Assembly: GCF_004348445.1 (NCBI RefSeq)
Contig: NZ_SMKV01000009.1
Coordinates: forward strand, 1-64,000
Length of the DNA stretch: 64,000 nt
Source of the DNA: Saccharopolyspora aridisoli
Lineage (GTDB): Bacteria; Actinomycetota; Actinomycetes; Mycobacteriales; Pseudonocardiaceae
Direction: 5' to 3'
The stretch's first letter is position 1. Every line of letters starts with the position of its first letter. The notes beneath the pieces were generated by a model. That model worked only from the letters and a program-made list of their open reading frames with translations, searched no databases and was not told where the DNA came from. Both the position numbers and the translations under genes were made by a program. Positions 34,006 through 42,531 of this stretch are shown in pieces.

Positions 34006-34032
34006 GGGCCCGCCCGAGGTGCGGGCGGGCCC
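34006..34032 (-). terminator. Attenuator hairpin between pstS and pstC
   Basis: GGGCCCGCCCG/CGGGCGGGCCC is an 11-bp stem with a 5-nt loop directly after the pstS stop and without a U-run. Likely stabilises pstS mRNA and lowers pstCAB expression, a common arrangement for binding-protein operons. Confidence 0.7.
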
Positions 34033-34040
34033 GGTCACTC

Positions 34041-35156
34041 TCACGAGATGGCGTTAACGGCCTGGAGGACCTTGCCCTTGAAAGCCTCGGGCAGCGGGAC
34101 ATAACCCGCCTTCTCCAGCTCCTGCGGGTTGGCGTTGGCCGCCACGGTCAGGAACGCCTTGACCGCCTTGGCGGTCTCCGGGTCGTAGCCCTTCGAGCAA
34201 ACGATCTCGTAGGTGTTCAGCACGATCGGGTAGACGCCCGCGGACTTGTTGCCGTAGATCGACTCGAGGTCGACCTTGAGGTCGTTGCCCTCGCCCTCGA
34301 TCTTGGCGCTCTCGATGGCCTTGCCGACGTTGGCGGTGTTGAGCTCGACCGGGCCGGCGCCGCTGTCGATCTTGGCGATGCCCAGGCCCAGGTTCTTCGG
34401 GAAGGACCACTCGACGTAGGTGATGCTGCCCTCGGTGGCCTTGACCGACTGCGCCACCTGGTCAGAGCCGTCGCGGCCCTGGCCGACGCCCTGGCCGCCC
34501 TGGAGGGTCTTGCCCTCACCGGTGAACGCGCCACCGGTGGCGGTCTTCAGGTACTTCTGGAAGTTCTCGGTGGTGCCCGACTCGTCCGAGCGGAAGAACG
34601 GAACGATGTCGATCGCCGGCAGCTGCGCGTTGGGGTTCAGCGCCTTGATCGCCGGGTCGTCCCACTTCTTGATCTCGCCCTTGTAGATCTTGCTGATCAC
34701 GTCGGGGTTGAGGGTCAGGTCGCTCACGCCCGGGATGTTGTAGGACATCGCGATGGGGCCGAACACCATCGGGACGTTCCAGGCCGGGTTGCCCTGGCAG
34801 CGCTCGGCGGCCTTGGCGACCTCGCCCTTCTCCTCCTTGAGGGCGGAGTCGGAGCCACCGAAGTCGACCTGACCGGCGGTGAAGGCGGCGACGCCCTTGC
34901 CGGATCCGGACTTGGTGTAGTTCACCGTCTGGTTGGCGCACTTGAGGCCGTAGTCGCGCGCGAAGACGTCGACCGCGTTCTTCTGCGCCGACGAGCCCTC
35001 GCCGGAGATCGGCTTGGTGCCGCACTGGACCTGCACGCTGTCGAGAGCCGGGTTGCCACCACCCTGCGGGACGTTCTGGTCCGTTCCGCAGCCGGCGAGC
35101 ACGAGCGCGCCCGCGGCGACGACGGCCATCGCAGCGCTGTGCCGCTTGATTCTCAC
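34041..35156 (-). CDS. pstS: Phosphate-binding lipoprotein PstS
   Basis: 371 aa with lipobox LVLAGCGTDQ. The phosphate-binding fold shows SGEGSSAQKNAVDVFARDYG, NYTKSGSGKGVAAFTAGQVD, FGGSDSALKEE, PFFRSDESGTTENFQKYL and ITYVEWSFPKNLGLG. GTG 35156 with GGAGG upstream gives a clean signal peptide. PHO-box repeats lie 104 bp upstream. Confidence 0.95.
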   Translation of the reverse strand: MRIKRHSAAMAVVAAGALVLAGCGTDQNVPQGGGNPALDSVQVQCGTKPISGEGSSAQKNAVDVFARDYGLKCANQTVNYTKSGSGKGVAAFTAGQVDFGGSDSALKEEKGEVAKAAERCQGNPAWNVPMVFGPIAMSYNIPGVSDLTLNPDVISKIYKGEIKKWDDPAIKALNPNAQLPAIDIVPFFRSDESGTTENFQKYLKTATGGAFTGEGKTLQGGQGVGQGRDGSDQVAQSVKATEGSITYVEWSFPKNLGLGIAKIDSGAGPVELNTANVGKAIESAKIEGEGNDLKVDLESIYGNKSAGVYPIVLNTYEIVCSKGYDPETAKAVKAFLTVAANANPQELEKAGYVPLPEAFKGKVLQAVNAIS

Positions 35157-35259
35157 TTCGTTCCTCCACCCAAGGGACAAACTGCCGGGCGCGGCGGAGC
35201 CACGCAGGCTCGTGCTTCATGCCGCTTGGGTCTGACGCTAAGCAGCGCGGATGGACTGC

Positions 35260-35289
35260 CCTCACCATCCAAGTGAACGCGAAGTGAAC
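35260..35289 (-). promoter_or_regulatory. PHO-box-like direct repeats upstream of pstS
   Basis: On the minus strand GTTCACTTCGC and GTTCACTTGGA are adjacent 11-bp units followed by a weaker TGGTGAGG unit, the typical PhoP-binding arrangement. Predicts phosphate-starvation induction of pstSCAB. Confidence 0.75.
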
Positions 35290-35376
35290 AAGGCACGCTT
35301 AGTAAGCGGGGACACACCCCAACGGGCGAGAGGGACGCGGATCTTCCGCTCACACGTGACTCACAGCATTCTCGGC

Positions 35377-36330
35377 TCAGCGTCCGAATTGCACGTCGCT
35401 GTCCAACTTCGCGAAGCCCAACCGCTGGTAGACCTTCACCGCCGGAACGTTGTCGGCTTCGACGTAGAGCATCACGCGACTACGCCCGGTATCCCGGAGG
35501 TGTCGCAAACCGACCACGGTCAGTGACCTTCCCAGACCACCGCCCTGCGCGTGCGGGTCGACCCCGACGACGTAGACCTCACCGGTCCCGTCGGGGTGCA
35601 CCTTCGTCCAGTGGAACCCCAGCAGCTCACCGGACTCGTCGACCGCCAGGAAGAAGCCCTCCGGGTCGAACCAGTCCTCCCGCTCCTTGGCGCGCACGTC
35701 CTGCTCGGTCATGTCTCCCTGCTCCGGGTGCCAGACGAACGCGCGGTGGTTGACCCGGACCACGTCGGCCTCGTCATGGCCCGGCCGGAAGGTGCGGATG
35801 GTCACGCCCTGCGGTGGCTGCGCCTCGGGCAGCTCCGGCTCGGCCAGCTCGCGGCCCATCCGCCACAGCTCGCGCGGCCGGTGGAAGCCGTAGCGCTCGG
35901 ACAGCCGCAGCGCGCCCGGGTGCTCGCCGTGCGACCAGATCCGCAGCCGCCCGGTGTCGGCGTCGGGCTCGGCACCCAGATCGGCGCGCTCCAGCAGCGC
36001 CTCGACGAGCCGGGTGCCCGCACCCAGCCTCCGGTGCTCGGGGTGGACGGCGAGCTCGGCGACCAGCTGGCCCGAACCGGCCTCGTGCTCGGTGTCCAGG
36101 TGCGCGTACCCGGTCAGCGCGCCGCCGGAATTGCGAACGATGAAGTGCTCGGACCGCACGTCGGCCTGCACCGGCTCGATCTGGTGCACGACGTCGCTGT
36201 GGGCCTTGAGCCGCAGGATCACGTGCTCGCCGACCGGAGCGACACCGTCGGCCTTCTCCGTCTCGTCGAGCAGGCCCATCACCTCGGCCGTCTCGCTGTC
36301 GTCCAGTCCATTGCGCCAAGTCAGTTGCAC
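35377..36330 (-). CDS. mshD: Mycothiol synthase MshD
   Basis: Acetylates Cys-GlcN-Ins in the last step of mycothiol synthesis. About 317 aa with two GNAT domains: N-terminal LVAELAVHPEHRRLGAGTRL and C-terminal VYVVGVDPHAQGGGLGRSLT, linked by the RIWSHGEHPGALRLSERYGF segment typical of MshD. Follows glnR as in mycobacteria. GTG 36330 is preferred; a longer frame to 36354 is open. Confidence 0.93.
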   Translation of the reverse strand: MQLTWRNGLDDSETAEVMGLLDETEKADGVAPVGEHVILRLKAHSDVVHQIEPVQADVRSEHFIVRNSGGALTGYAHLDTEHEAGSGQLVAELAVHPEHRRLGAGTRLVEALLERADLGAEPDADTGRLRIWSHGEHPGALRLSERYGFHRPRELWRMGRELAEPELPEAQPPQGVTIRTFRPGHDEADVVRVNHRAFVWHPEQGDMTEQDVRAKEREDWFDPEGFFLAVDESGELLGFHWTKVHPDGTGEVYVVGVDPHAQGGGLGRSLTVVGLRHLRDTGRSRVMLYVEADNVPAVKVYQRLGFAKLDSDVQFGR

Positions 36331-36355
36331 ACCCGCAACCCTACCCACGCGCACG

Positions 36356-36394
36356 CGACGAAGCCCCCGATCCCGAAGATCGAGGGCTTCGTCG
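36356..36394 (-). terminator. Terminator between glnR and mshD
   Basis: CGACGAAGCCC and GGGCTTCGTCG form the base of a long stem continued by CCGATC/GATCG pairing; it begins 12 bp past the glnR stop. Confidence 0.8.
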
Positions 36395-36406
36395 TTGATC
36401 TCGCGG

Positions 36407-37180
36407 TTACGCGTTGATGCCGCGGAAGTCCGCCGCTTCCACGGTTTCCGCCGCAGCGGACTCGATCTCGGCGGCCTCCGCGACCTCGGCGGCCAGCGGG
36501 GAGGACGAACCGCTGCGGTTCGGGCGGACGAACTTGTAGCCCACGTTGCGCACGGTGCCGATCATCGAGTCGTGCTCCGGGCCGAGCTTGGCGCGCAGCC
36601 GCCGGACGTGCACGTCGACGGTGCGGGTGCCGCCGAAGAAGTCGTAGCCCCAGACCTCCTGCAGCAGCTGGGCGCGGGTGAACACCCGGCCGGCGTGCCC
36701 GGCCAGGTACTTCAGCAGCTCGAACTCCTTGTAGGTCAGTTCGAGCGCCCGGCCGCGCAGCCGGGCGGTGTAGGTGGCCTCCTCGATGACCAGGTCGCCG
36801 ACGCTCAGCGAACCGTCTCCGCTGGAGGAGGTTTCGCTGCGGCGGGAGACCAGCAGGCGCAGCCGAGCGTCGATCTCGGCCGGCCCAGTGGTGGGCAGCA
36901 GGAGGTCGTCGACCCCCCACTCGGCGTTGACGGTCACCAGACCACCCTCGTTGACCAGGGCGATCACCGGGGCGTCACCTGCGGCGAGCAGGCGGCACAG
37001 GTCGCGGGCACCGGCGAGGTCGGTGCGGGCGTCGACGATGACCACGTCGTGCGCGCCACCCGAGAGGATGGCCCCGGGGTCCGGGGGCAGGACTCGCACC
37101 CGGTGCGGCAGCAGTGCCAGCGACGGAAGGACCGCGTCGCAATCGGATTCACTGGTCAGCAGGAGCAGCTCGGAGCTCAT
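36407..37180 (-). CDS. glnR: GlnR-type OmpR-family global nitrogen regulator
   Basis: 257 aa. Receiver-like domain with the single conserved Asp in [17 protein letters not shown] and an atypical, phosphorylation-independent pocket. The winged-helix domain is very close to known Gln[41 protein letters not shown] and [14 protein letters not shown]. Ala/Glu-rich tail. GGAGG precedes ATG 37180. Divergent from an alpha/beta hydrolase gene. Confidence 0.94.
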   Translation of the reverse strand: MSSELLLLTSESDCDAVLPSLALLPHRVRVLPPDPGAILSGGAHDVVIVDARTDLAGARDLCRLLAAGDAPVIALVNEGGLVTVNAEWGVDDLLLPTTGPAEIDARLRLLVSRRSETSSSGDGSLSVGDLVIEEATYTARLRGRALELTYKEFELLKYLAGHAGRVFTRAQLLQEVWGYDFFGGTRTVDVHVRRLRAKLGPEHDSMIGTVRNVGYKFVRPNRSGSSSPLAAEVAEAAEIESAAAETVEAADFRGINA

Positions 37181-37292
37181 CTGGGGCCTCCATCTCCAGG
37201 CGAGAACGACCGACGGCCGTGAAGTGGCCATCACCCGCAGTCATCGGATGACTTGGCGTCGTTGCCTGTGGATGGCAAGGAGAATAACCGAC

Positions 37293-38159
37293 ATGCGGCG
37301 GAAAAACCCAGGTCCAACCGAGGGCATCACATTTGTGAACAGCAGCGCACCGCATGTTTCACGGGTGTTTCGAGATCACCCCATCACGTTGCGCGCTGAA
37401 GACGGAACCCGGCTGCGCGGCGTTCTGCACCCCGGGCCGGGGCTTCCCGCGCCCCTGGGTTTCGTCGTCGGTCACGGCTTCACCAACCACATCCGCAAAC
37501 CCAGCGTGCGCAGCGTCCTGCAACGGTTCGCCACGCACGGGCCGGTGCTGGCGACGGATTTCCGCGGCCACGGCCGCTCCGGCGGCCGGACCACCGTCGG
37601 CCCGAACGAGGCCATGGACATCGACGTGGCCGTCGCGCACCTGCGCGCGGCCGGATGCGAGCGCGTCGTCACGGTCGGGTTCTCCCTGGGCGGCTCCGTC
37701 GTGCTCCGGCAGGCGGCCCTGGGGACGCCGCCGGACGCGGTGATCTCGGTGAGCAGCCCCGCGCGCTGGTTCGTGCGCGACACCCCCGCGATGCGCAGGG
37801 TCCACTGGCTGCTCGAACAGCCCCACGGGCGGTTGAGCGCCCGCCTGCTCGGCGTGCGGCTGGCCGGTCCGTGGCCCCGGGTCCCGGTGTCCCCGATCGA
37901 ACTCGCCACCCGCATCGAGGTGCCGCAGCTGATCGTGCACGGTGCCGAGGATCACTACTTCCCCCCAGCCGACGCGCGCGCCCTCAGCGAGGCGGGCGGA
38001 GCGGAGTTCTGGCTGGTCGAGGGCATGCGGCACGCGGAGAGCTCGACCAATCCGGAACTGGTGGACCGGATCGCGGCGTGGGCGGTCGATACAGTGGGAC
38101 CACCCGATCGAGCCCGGTTGGGCTCCCGGCGCCCCGACAGAACGGAACGCGCGGAGTGA
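37293..38159 (+). CDS. Alpha/beta hydrolase
   Basis: 288 aa. Oxyanion region GFVVGHGFTNHIRKP, nucleophile elbow TVGFSLGGSVVLR (Ser), acid region LIVHGAEDHYFP (Asp) and GMRHAES (His). Lysophospholipase/esterase-like; substrate unknown. ATG 37293 follows AAGGAG. Its TGA overlaps the next GTG. Confidence 0.88.
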   Translation: MRRKNPGPTEGITFVNSSAPHVSRVFRDHPITLRAEDGTRLRGVLHPGPGLPAPLGFVVGHGFTNHIRKPSVRSVLQRFATHGPVLATDFRGHGRSGGRTTVGPNEAMDIDVAVAHLRAAGCERVVTVGFSLGGSVVLRQAALGTPPDAVISVSSPARWFVRDTPAMRRVHWLLEQPHGRLSARLLGVRLAGPWPRVPVSPIELATRIEVPQLIVHGAEDHYFPPADARALSEAGGAEFWLVEGMRHAESSTNPELVDRIAAWAVDTVGPPDRARLGSRRPDRTERAE

Positions 38160-38959
38160 AGAAGCTCGCGATCACCCTCGTCCTCGTCATCGGCCTCCTG
38201 GTCGCCGCCGACTTCGGCTCGGCCGCGTTCGCCGAGTACCAGGTGTCGAAGAGGGTCGCTCAGCAGCTCAAGTTGCCGGAGCAGCCCGAAGTCTCGATCA
38301 ACGGCTTCCCGTTCCTGACCCAGGTCGCCGCGGGCAACTTCCGCGACGTGCAGCTGGTGGCCAACGCGGTGCCGGTCGAGCCGTTCAACGAGGTGGGCAT
38401 CGAGGCCGACCTGCACGGCGTGAAGGTCGCGACCTCCGAGGTCATCGCGGGCACCGCCGAGCAGTTCACGGTCGACCAGCTGGTGGGCCGGGTGAAGCTG
38501 AAGGCCTCCGACGTCGCGCGCCTGATCGGCGTCCAGGACCTGACCATCGAACCCGCGGCCCCGGACGCGCTCGCCGACGACGACGGCAACATCAGCGAAT
38601 CCGACAAGCGGCTGGCCGAGGGCGGCGACGACCAGCGCGCGCCGGTCCAGCTCGACGGCACCGTCAACATCGCCGGCTCCGACAACAAGGTGCGCGTGAT
38701 CGCGGTGCTGTCGCTGGTCAACGGCAAGATGGAGATCGAGCCGCGCGAGCTGGAGCTGAACAACAGCGCGCTGGGACCGATCGACCTGCCGCCGATCTTC
38801 GAGCAGTCGGTGCTCAAGCAGTTCAACACCACCCTCGACCCGGGGATGCTGCCGTTCGAGGTGCAGCCCACGGCGGTGCGCGCCGAGCGCGGCGCGCTGG
38901 TCATCGAGGGCACCGCGGAGAACGTCACGATCAACGGCACCGGGGTGACCACGGGATGA
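38156..38959 (+). CDS. LmeA-like (DUF2993) lipid-binding secreted/anchored protein
   Basis: 267 aa. N-terminal helix KLAITLVLVIGLLVAADFGS, then a DUF2993 core with INGFPFLTQVAAGNFRDVQL, a repeated motif of the family. The M. tuberculosis orthologue by position (Rv0817c) and the related LmeA have been linked to mannan/lipomannan maturation in the periplasm. GTG start overlaps the hydrolase stop (GTGA). Confidence 0.85.
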   Translation: MKKLAITLVLVIGLLVAADFGSAAFAEYQVSKRVAQQLKLPEQPEVSINGFPFLTQVAAGNFRDVQLVANAVPVEPFNEVGIEADLHGVKVATSEVIAGTAEQFTVDQLVGRVKLKASDVARLIGVQDLTIEPAAPDALADDDGNISESDKRLAEGGDDQRAPVQLDGTVNIAGSDNKVRVIAVLSLVNGKMEIEPRELELNNSALGPIDLPPIFEQSVLKQFNTTLDPGMLPFEVQPTAVRAERGALVIEGTAENVTINGTGVTTG

Positions 38960-39393
38960 GCCCGGGTGTGATCGCACTGCTGATCGTCGTGCCGGTGGTT
39001 CTCGTGCTGGGACTGGCCTGGCAGGCCCGGCAGGGCAAGGTGCGCAACAGCGGCGGCGAGGAGATCGTGACCGACAACTTCCCGGACGGGCTCAAGCAGC
39101 GGCTCGCGGACGCCCCGGAACCGGACGCGAAGGTGACCCTGCTCCAGCTGTCGACCACCTTCTGCCAGCCGTGCCGGCACGCCCGCATCCTGCTGGCCGA
39201 CTTCGCGGGCAAGAACTCCGACGTCCGCCACGTCGAGGTCGACCTCACCAACCACCCCGAGTGGTCCACGCCGCTGCGCGTCCACAGCACCCCGACCACC
39301 CTGGTCCTGGACCGCGCGGGCCGCGAGCTCTTCCGCGTCGGCGGTGTCCCCCGCCCCCAGGCCCTCTCCGAGGTGATCCAGCCGCACCTGTGA
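38956..39393 (+). CDS. Membrane-anchored thioredoxin-like protein
   Basis: 145 aa: N-terminal helix VIALLIVVPVVLVLGLAW and a thioredoxin fold with active site TTFCQPCRHAR, the cis-Pro HSTPTTLVLD and a terminal VGGVPRP. ATG overlaps the previous stop (ATGA). Corresponds to thiX (Rv0816c) by order, upstream of sulfurtransferase genes. Confidence 0.88.
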   Translation: MSPGVIALLIVVPVVLVLGLAWQARQGKVRNSGGEEIVTDNFPDGLKQRLADAPEPDAKVTLLQLSTTFCQPCRHARILLADFAGKNSDVRHVEVDLTNHPEWSTPLRVHSTPTTLVLDRAGRELFRVGGVPRPQALSEVIQPHL

Positions 39394-39834
39394 CCTGCTG
39401 ATCGCGCAGCCGTCACCTCGTTCACACCTGAGCGGCTCGCACCGCCGCGGGTTCCGACACGTCGTCTGGCGAGGACCCAGCGACGACGTGCACCGGCGCG
39501 CACGACTAGCGGCGCCCGGAGTTCAGGCGGCGTGTCGTTCCGCTAGCCGACCGCAGGGGAGCGAGCAGCACCGTGGAATCCGTCCCACTGTATGAACGTT
39601 CTTCCCGGCGATCGGTCGATCCGGGTAATCTCCGGGTCGTGCATGTGCTGCTGACCCGAAGGCGCGCGGTTGATCTCTGCCGCGTGGGTAGCAGCCTGTG
39701 TTGATGGCACTGACCGGGCGGTAGTACGCGTTCCGAGCACGGCCTCGTCATGTCCTCATGACCCTCGCCGGCGCGCGCCCACCGCCTGACGGACTCGGCA
39801 GACCCAGTCCACATCGTCAGGAGGCCCTCGAAGG
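39394..39834. other. 441-bp intergenic region with repeat copy E (39425-39495)
   Basis: Copy E has GCACCGCCGCGGGTTCCGAC, followed by GTCGTCTGGCGAGGACCCAG, which parallels copy D (CTCTCTGGGGAGGAC). No gene recognised. The last 100 bp should contain the promoter of the DUF4395-sulfurtransferase genes; I looked for a SAM riboswitch and did not find a convincing one. Confidence 0.55.
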
Positions 39835-40272
39835 ATGTCTGTCACGACGCTCGACCCACGCGGGGTCAGGTTCACCGCAGCGATGACCAGCGCGATCCTC
39901 GCGTTGGGCCTGATCACCACGAGCTGGCGCGTCATGGCGGCCCAGATGGTCCTGTTCGGTCTGTGCACGTTCATCGGGATGCAGCTCAACCCGTGGGGCG
40001 CGCTGTACCGGACCACCGTGCAGCCCAAGCTCGCACCGGTCGCACCGGAAGAGCGCGAGGACCCCGCACCCGTTCGCTTCTCGCAAGGAGTGGGCTTCGT
40101 CTTCACCCTCGTGGCCACCATCGGCTACGCGGCGGGCCTGACCACTCTCGGCATCGCGGCAAACGCCTTAGCCCTCGTGGCGGCACTGCTCAACGCGGTG
40201 TTCGGCTACTGCCTCGGCTGCCAGATGTACCTGGTGCTCCGCCGGTTCGCGCCGGCCGGGGTACCCAACTGA
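39835..40272 (+). CDS. DUF4395 membrane protein
   Basis: 145 aa with four probable membrane helices and the family signature GMQLNPWGALYRTTVQPKL, then GYCLGCQMYLVLRRF with a CxxC near the end of the last helix. DUF4395 genes regularly neighbour sulfurtransferases and thioredoxins, so a role in sulfur transfer across the membrane is suspected. GGAGG precedes ATG 39835. Confidence 0.85.
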   Translation: MSVTTLDPRGVRFTAAMTSAILALGLITTSWRVMAAQMVLFGLCTFIGMQLNPWGALYRTTVQPKLAPVAPEEREDPAPVRFSQGVGFVFTLVATIGYAAGLTTLGIAANALALVAALLNAVFGYCLGCQMYLVLRRFAPAGVPN

Positions 40273-40308
40273 CTGACCAAGTTCGAAGATCAACGAAGGA
40301 GTCGCTCG

Positions 40309-41148
40309 ATGAGCCGCGCAGAGGTCCTGGTCTCCACCGAGTGGGCCGAAGAGAACCTGAACACCGCCGGGGTGGTGTTCGCCGAGGTGGACGAGGACAC
40401 CACAGCCTACGACGGCGGCCACATCCCCGGGGCCATCAAGCTGGACTGGAAGAACGACCTGCAGGACCCGGTCCGTCGTGACTTCGTCGACCGCGAGGGC
40501 TTCGAGGAGCTGCTGTCCGCCAAGGGCATCGGCAACGACGACACCGTGGTGCTCTACGGCGGCAACAACAACTGGTTCGCCGCCTACGCCTACTGGTACT
40601 TCAAGCTCTACGGCCACAGCGACGTCAAGCTGATCGACGGTGGCCGCAAGAAGTGGGAGCTCGACGGCCGCGAGCTGACCAAGGACGAGCCGACCAAGGC
40701 CGCGACCACCTACAAGGCCCAGGAGCCGGACACCTCGATCCGCGCCTTCCGGGACGAGGTCGTCGACGCCATCGGCACCAAGAACCTGGTCGACGTGCGC
40801 TCGCCCGACGAGTTCTCCGGCAAGCTGCTGGCCCCGGCGCACCTGCCGCAGGAGGCCGCGCAGCGCGGTGGCCACATCCCCAGCGCGATCAACGTGCCGT
40901 GGAGCAAGGCCGCGAACGAGGACGGCACCTTCCGCTCCGACGAGGAGCTCAAGGAGATCTACGGCGAGGCCGGGCTGGACACCAGCAAGGACACCATCGC
41001 CTACTGCCGCATCGGCGAGCGCTCCTCGCACACCTGGTTCGTGCTGCGCGAGCTGCTCGGCCACCAGAACGTGAAGAACTACGACGGTTCCTGGACCGAG
41101 TACGGCTCGCTGATCGGCGTGCCGATCGAGAACCCGTCCGGCGCCTGA
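40309..41148 (+). CDS. Thiosulfate sulfurtransferase (rhodanese, CysA2/SseA-type)
   Basis: 279 aa, two rhodanese domains. The N-terminal domain (VSTEWAEENLNTAGVVFAEV, GHIPGAIKLDWKNDL) is catalytically inactive as usual; the C-terminal active loop is YCRIGERSSHTW with catalytic Cys. AAGGAG lies before ATG. Followed by sseC as in mycobacteria (Rv0815c-Rv0814c). Confidence 0.93.
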   Translation: MSRAEVLVSTEWAEENLNTAGVVFAEVDEDTTAYDGGHIPGAIKLDWKNDLQDPVRRDFVDREGFEELLSAKGIGNDDTVVLYGGNNNWFAAYAYWYFKLYGHSDVKLIDGGRKKWELDGRELTKDEPTKAATTYKAQEPDTSIRAFRDEVVDAIGTKNLVDVRSPDEFSGKLLAPAHLPQEAAQRGGHIPSAINVPWSKAANEDGTFRSDEELKEIYGEAGLDTSKDTIAYCRIGERSSHTWFVLRELLGHQNVKNYDGSWTEYGSLIGVPIENPSGA

Positions 41149-41182
41149 TCACCCCGGTAACACCGAGCAAGGAGTTTGTGTC

Positions 41183-41482
41183 ATGAGTGGATGCGGAGCG
41201 CCGCAGCAGTCGGCAACCGCGGTCGACGAGGCCACTGACCAGGTCGTCGTGGCCGGCAAGGTGCGGGCCGGGGAGTCGCCCGTCGGCGGGGCTTTCGTCC
41301 GCCTGCTGGACTCCTCCGGCGAGTTCACCGCCGAGGTCGTCACCTCCGAGGAGGGCGACTTCCGGTTCTACGCGGCTCCGGGTGACTGGACCGTCCGCGC
41401 GCTGCACCGCAGCGGCAAGGGCGAGTCCAAGGTCTCCCCGACGGGCACCGGCGTCCACGCCGTGGACATCGCGGTCGCCTGA
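41183..41482 (+). CDS. sseC: SseC-like DUF1416 protein
   Basis: 99 aa with a Cys near the start (SGCGAPQQ) and a transthyretin/CarboxypepD_reg-like beta fold (VAGKVRAGESPVGGAFVRLL, FRFYAAPGDWTVRALHRSGK). Encoded 34 bp after the sulfurtransferase with AAGGAG; a partner in sulfur metabolism by context. Confidence 0.9.
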   Translation: MSGCGAPQQSATAVDEATDQVVVAGKVRAGESPVGGAFVRLLDSSGEFTAEVVTSEEGDFRFYAAPGDWTVRALHRSGKGESKVSPTGTGVHAVDIAVA

Positions 41483-41492
41483 CCTGCGCAGT

Positions 41493-41524
41493 AAGGGCCG
41501 GCACCTCGCGAGGTGCCGGCCCTT
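41493..41524. terminator. Bidirectional terminator (perfect 32-bp palindrome)
   Basis: AAGGGCCGGCACCTCG and its exact complement CGAGGTGCCGGCCCTT meet with no unpaired bases, between the convergent sseC and methyltransferase genes (7 bp from the latter's stop). Confidence 0.93.
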
Positions 41525-41531
41525 CGCCGTG

Positions 41532-42275
41532 TCAGGCCTTGCGGGAGCGCAGCAGCGCGAAGGCCCGCTCGTCGCGGTCCGGGGCCCGGGGGTCGGAGTT
41601 CTCCTGGCAGCCGACCGTGGTGAAGTCGACGACGTCCCAGCCGGTCCGGTCGAAGATCCGGCGTAGACCGGTCTCGCTGAAGATCCAGAAGTTGGTCGCG
41701 TCGTCGTTGGCCTCGGCCGGGTCAAGCAGGTAGGCGACGGGCTGGTCCGCGATGCGCGTGCCGTCCGGGGTGACCTGGGCGATGCGGGTCGAGATGAAGC
41801 ACAGCTCCGCGCGCTCGGCCAGGCGCTCCAGCACCAGGAACGGGTTCTTCAGGTGGTAGAGCAGGCCGAGGAAGAACACCGCGCCGTAGTGCTCGGCGGG
41901 CAGCCGGAACTGGGCGTCCAGGTCGATCTCGTGCACCTGCGCGAGCGAGGGCAGCTCCTCGACCAGGCGCCGGGCGCCGCGCAAGCCGTTGAAGTTGGTG
42001 GGCGCGTTGTCGACCAGGTCGACCTCGCAGCCCAGCTCGTCCTCCAGGAAGAACCCGAAGTCGCCGTCGGCGGCCCCGATGTCGGCGATGCGGGTGCCCG
42101 CGATGCTGTCGAACACCTGCCGCTGCGGCCCGCTGAGCAGGGCGTCCAGGTGGAAGATGTTGGCCATGGTGTCGTACGGGTACCAACTGAAGTCGGCCGG
42201 CGCGATCTTGTCCTTGCGGGCCAGCAGCTCCTCGCGGTAGGCCAGCGCGCGCTCGCGCAGCGTCTCGAAGTCCAT
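41532..42275 (-). CDS. SAM-dependent methyltransferase (CmoB/DUF1698-like)
   Basis: 247 aa. WYPYDTMANIFHLDALL at the N-terminus and the SAM motif IADIGAADGDFGFFLEDELG, followed by AVFFLGLLYHLKNPFLVLER, resemble DUF1698 methyltransferases. Substrate unknown (sugar or tRNA modification in relatives). Convergent with sseC. Confidence 0.85.
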   Translation of the reverse strand: MDFETLRERALAYREELLARKDKIAPADFSWYPYDTMANIFHLDALLSGPQRQVFDSIAGTRIADIGAADGDFGFFLEDELGCEVDLVDNAPTNFNGLRGARRLVEELPSLAQVHEIDLDAQFRLPAEHYGAVFFLGLLYHLKNPFLVLERLAERAELCFISTRIAQVTPDGTRIADQPVAYLLDPAEANDDATNFWIFSETGLRRIFDRTGWDVVDFTTVGCQENSDPRAPDRDERAFALLRSRKA

Positions 42276-42393
42276 GTGATCCTCGTCCCGGCTCTGACGT
42301 TCCTGGTGTTCAGCGGATGTTCTCGCCGCTCACCACGCCGATCATGCCGCACGCCACACTCCGCCGGGACGTCGCCGTGGTTATCCTTCACCC

Positions 42394-42504
42394 GTGGAAC
42401 TCCTCGACTTTCTGCACTACGGCCTCGTCACGCTCGTCGGACTCGCTGCGGTCGCGACCATCTGGTTCGCCTTCTACGTGGTGTACCGCCTGTTCAACGA
42501 CTGA
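42394..42504 (+). CDS. Single-pass membrane micro-protein (36 aa)
   Basis: GTG 42394 encodes MELLDFLHYGLVTLVGLAAV, then ATIWFAFYVVYRLFND, one membrane helix with an acidic start. TATCCT lies 6 nt upstream, giving a leaderless promoter. It precedes the nitrobindin gene by 27 bp and may share its transcript. Confidence 0.65.
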   Translation: MELLDFLHYGLVTLVGLAAVATIWFAFYVVYRLFND

Positions 42505-42531
42505 TGACGGCCTCGTTGTAGCCTCGATGCG

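Noticed and set aside
39394-39834. SAM riboswitch before the sulfurtransferase genes
   Set aside because: GTCATG-like bases occur, but I could not assemble the conserved core helices or junctions.
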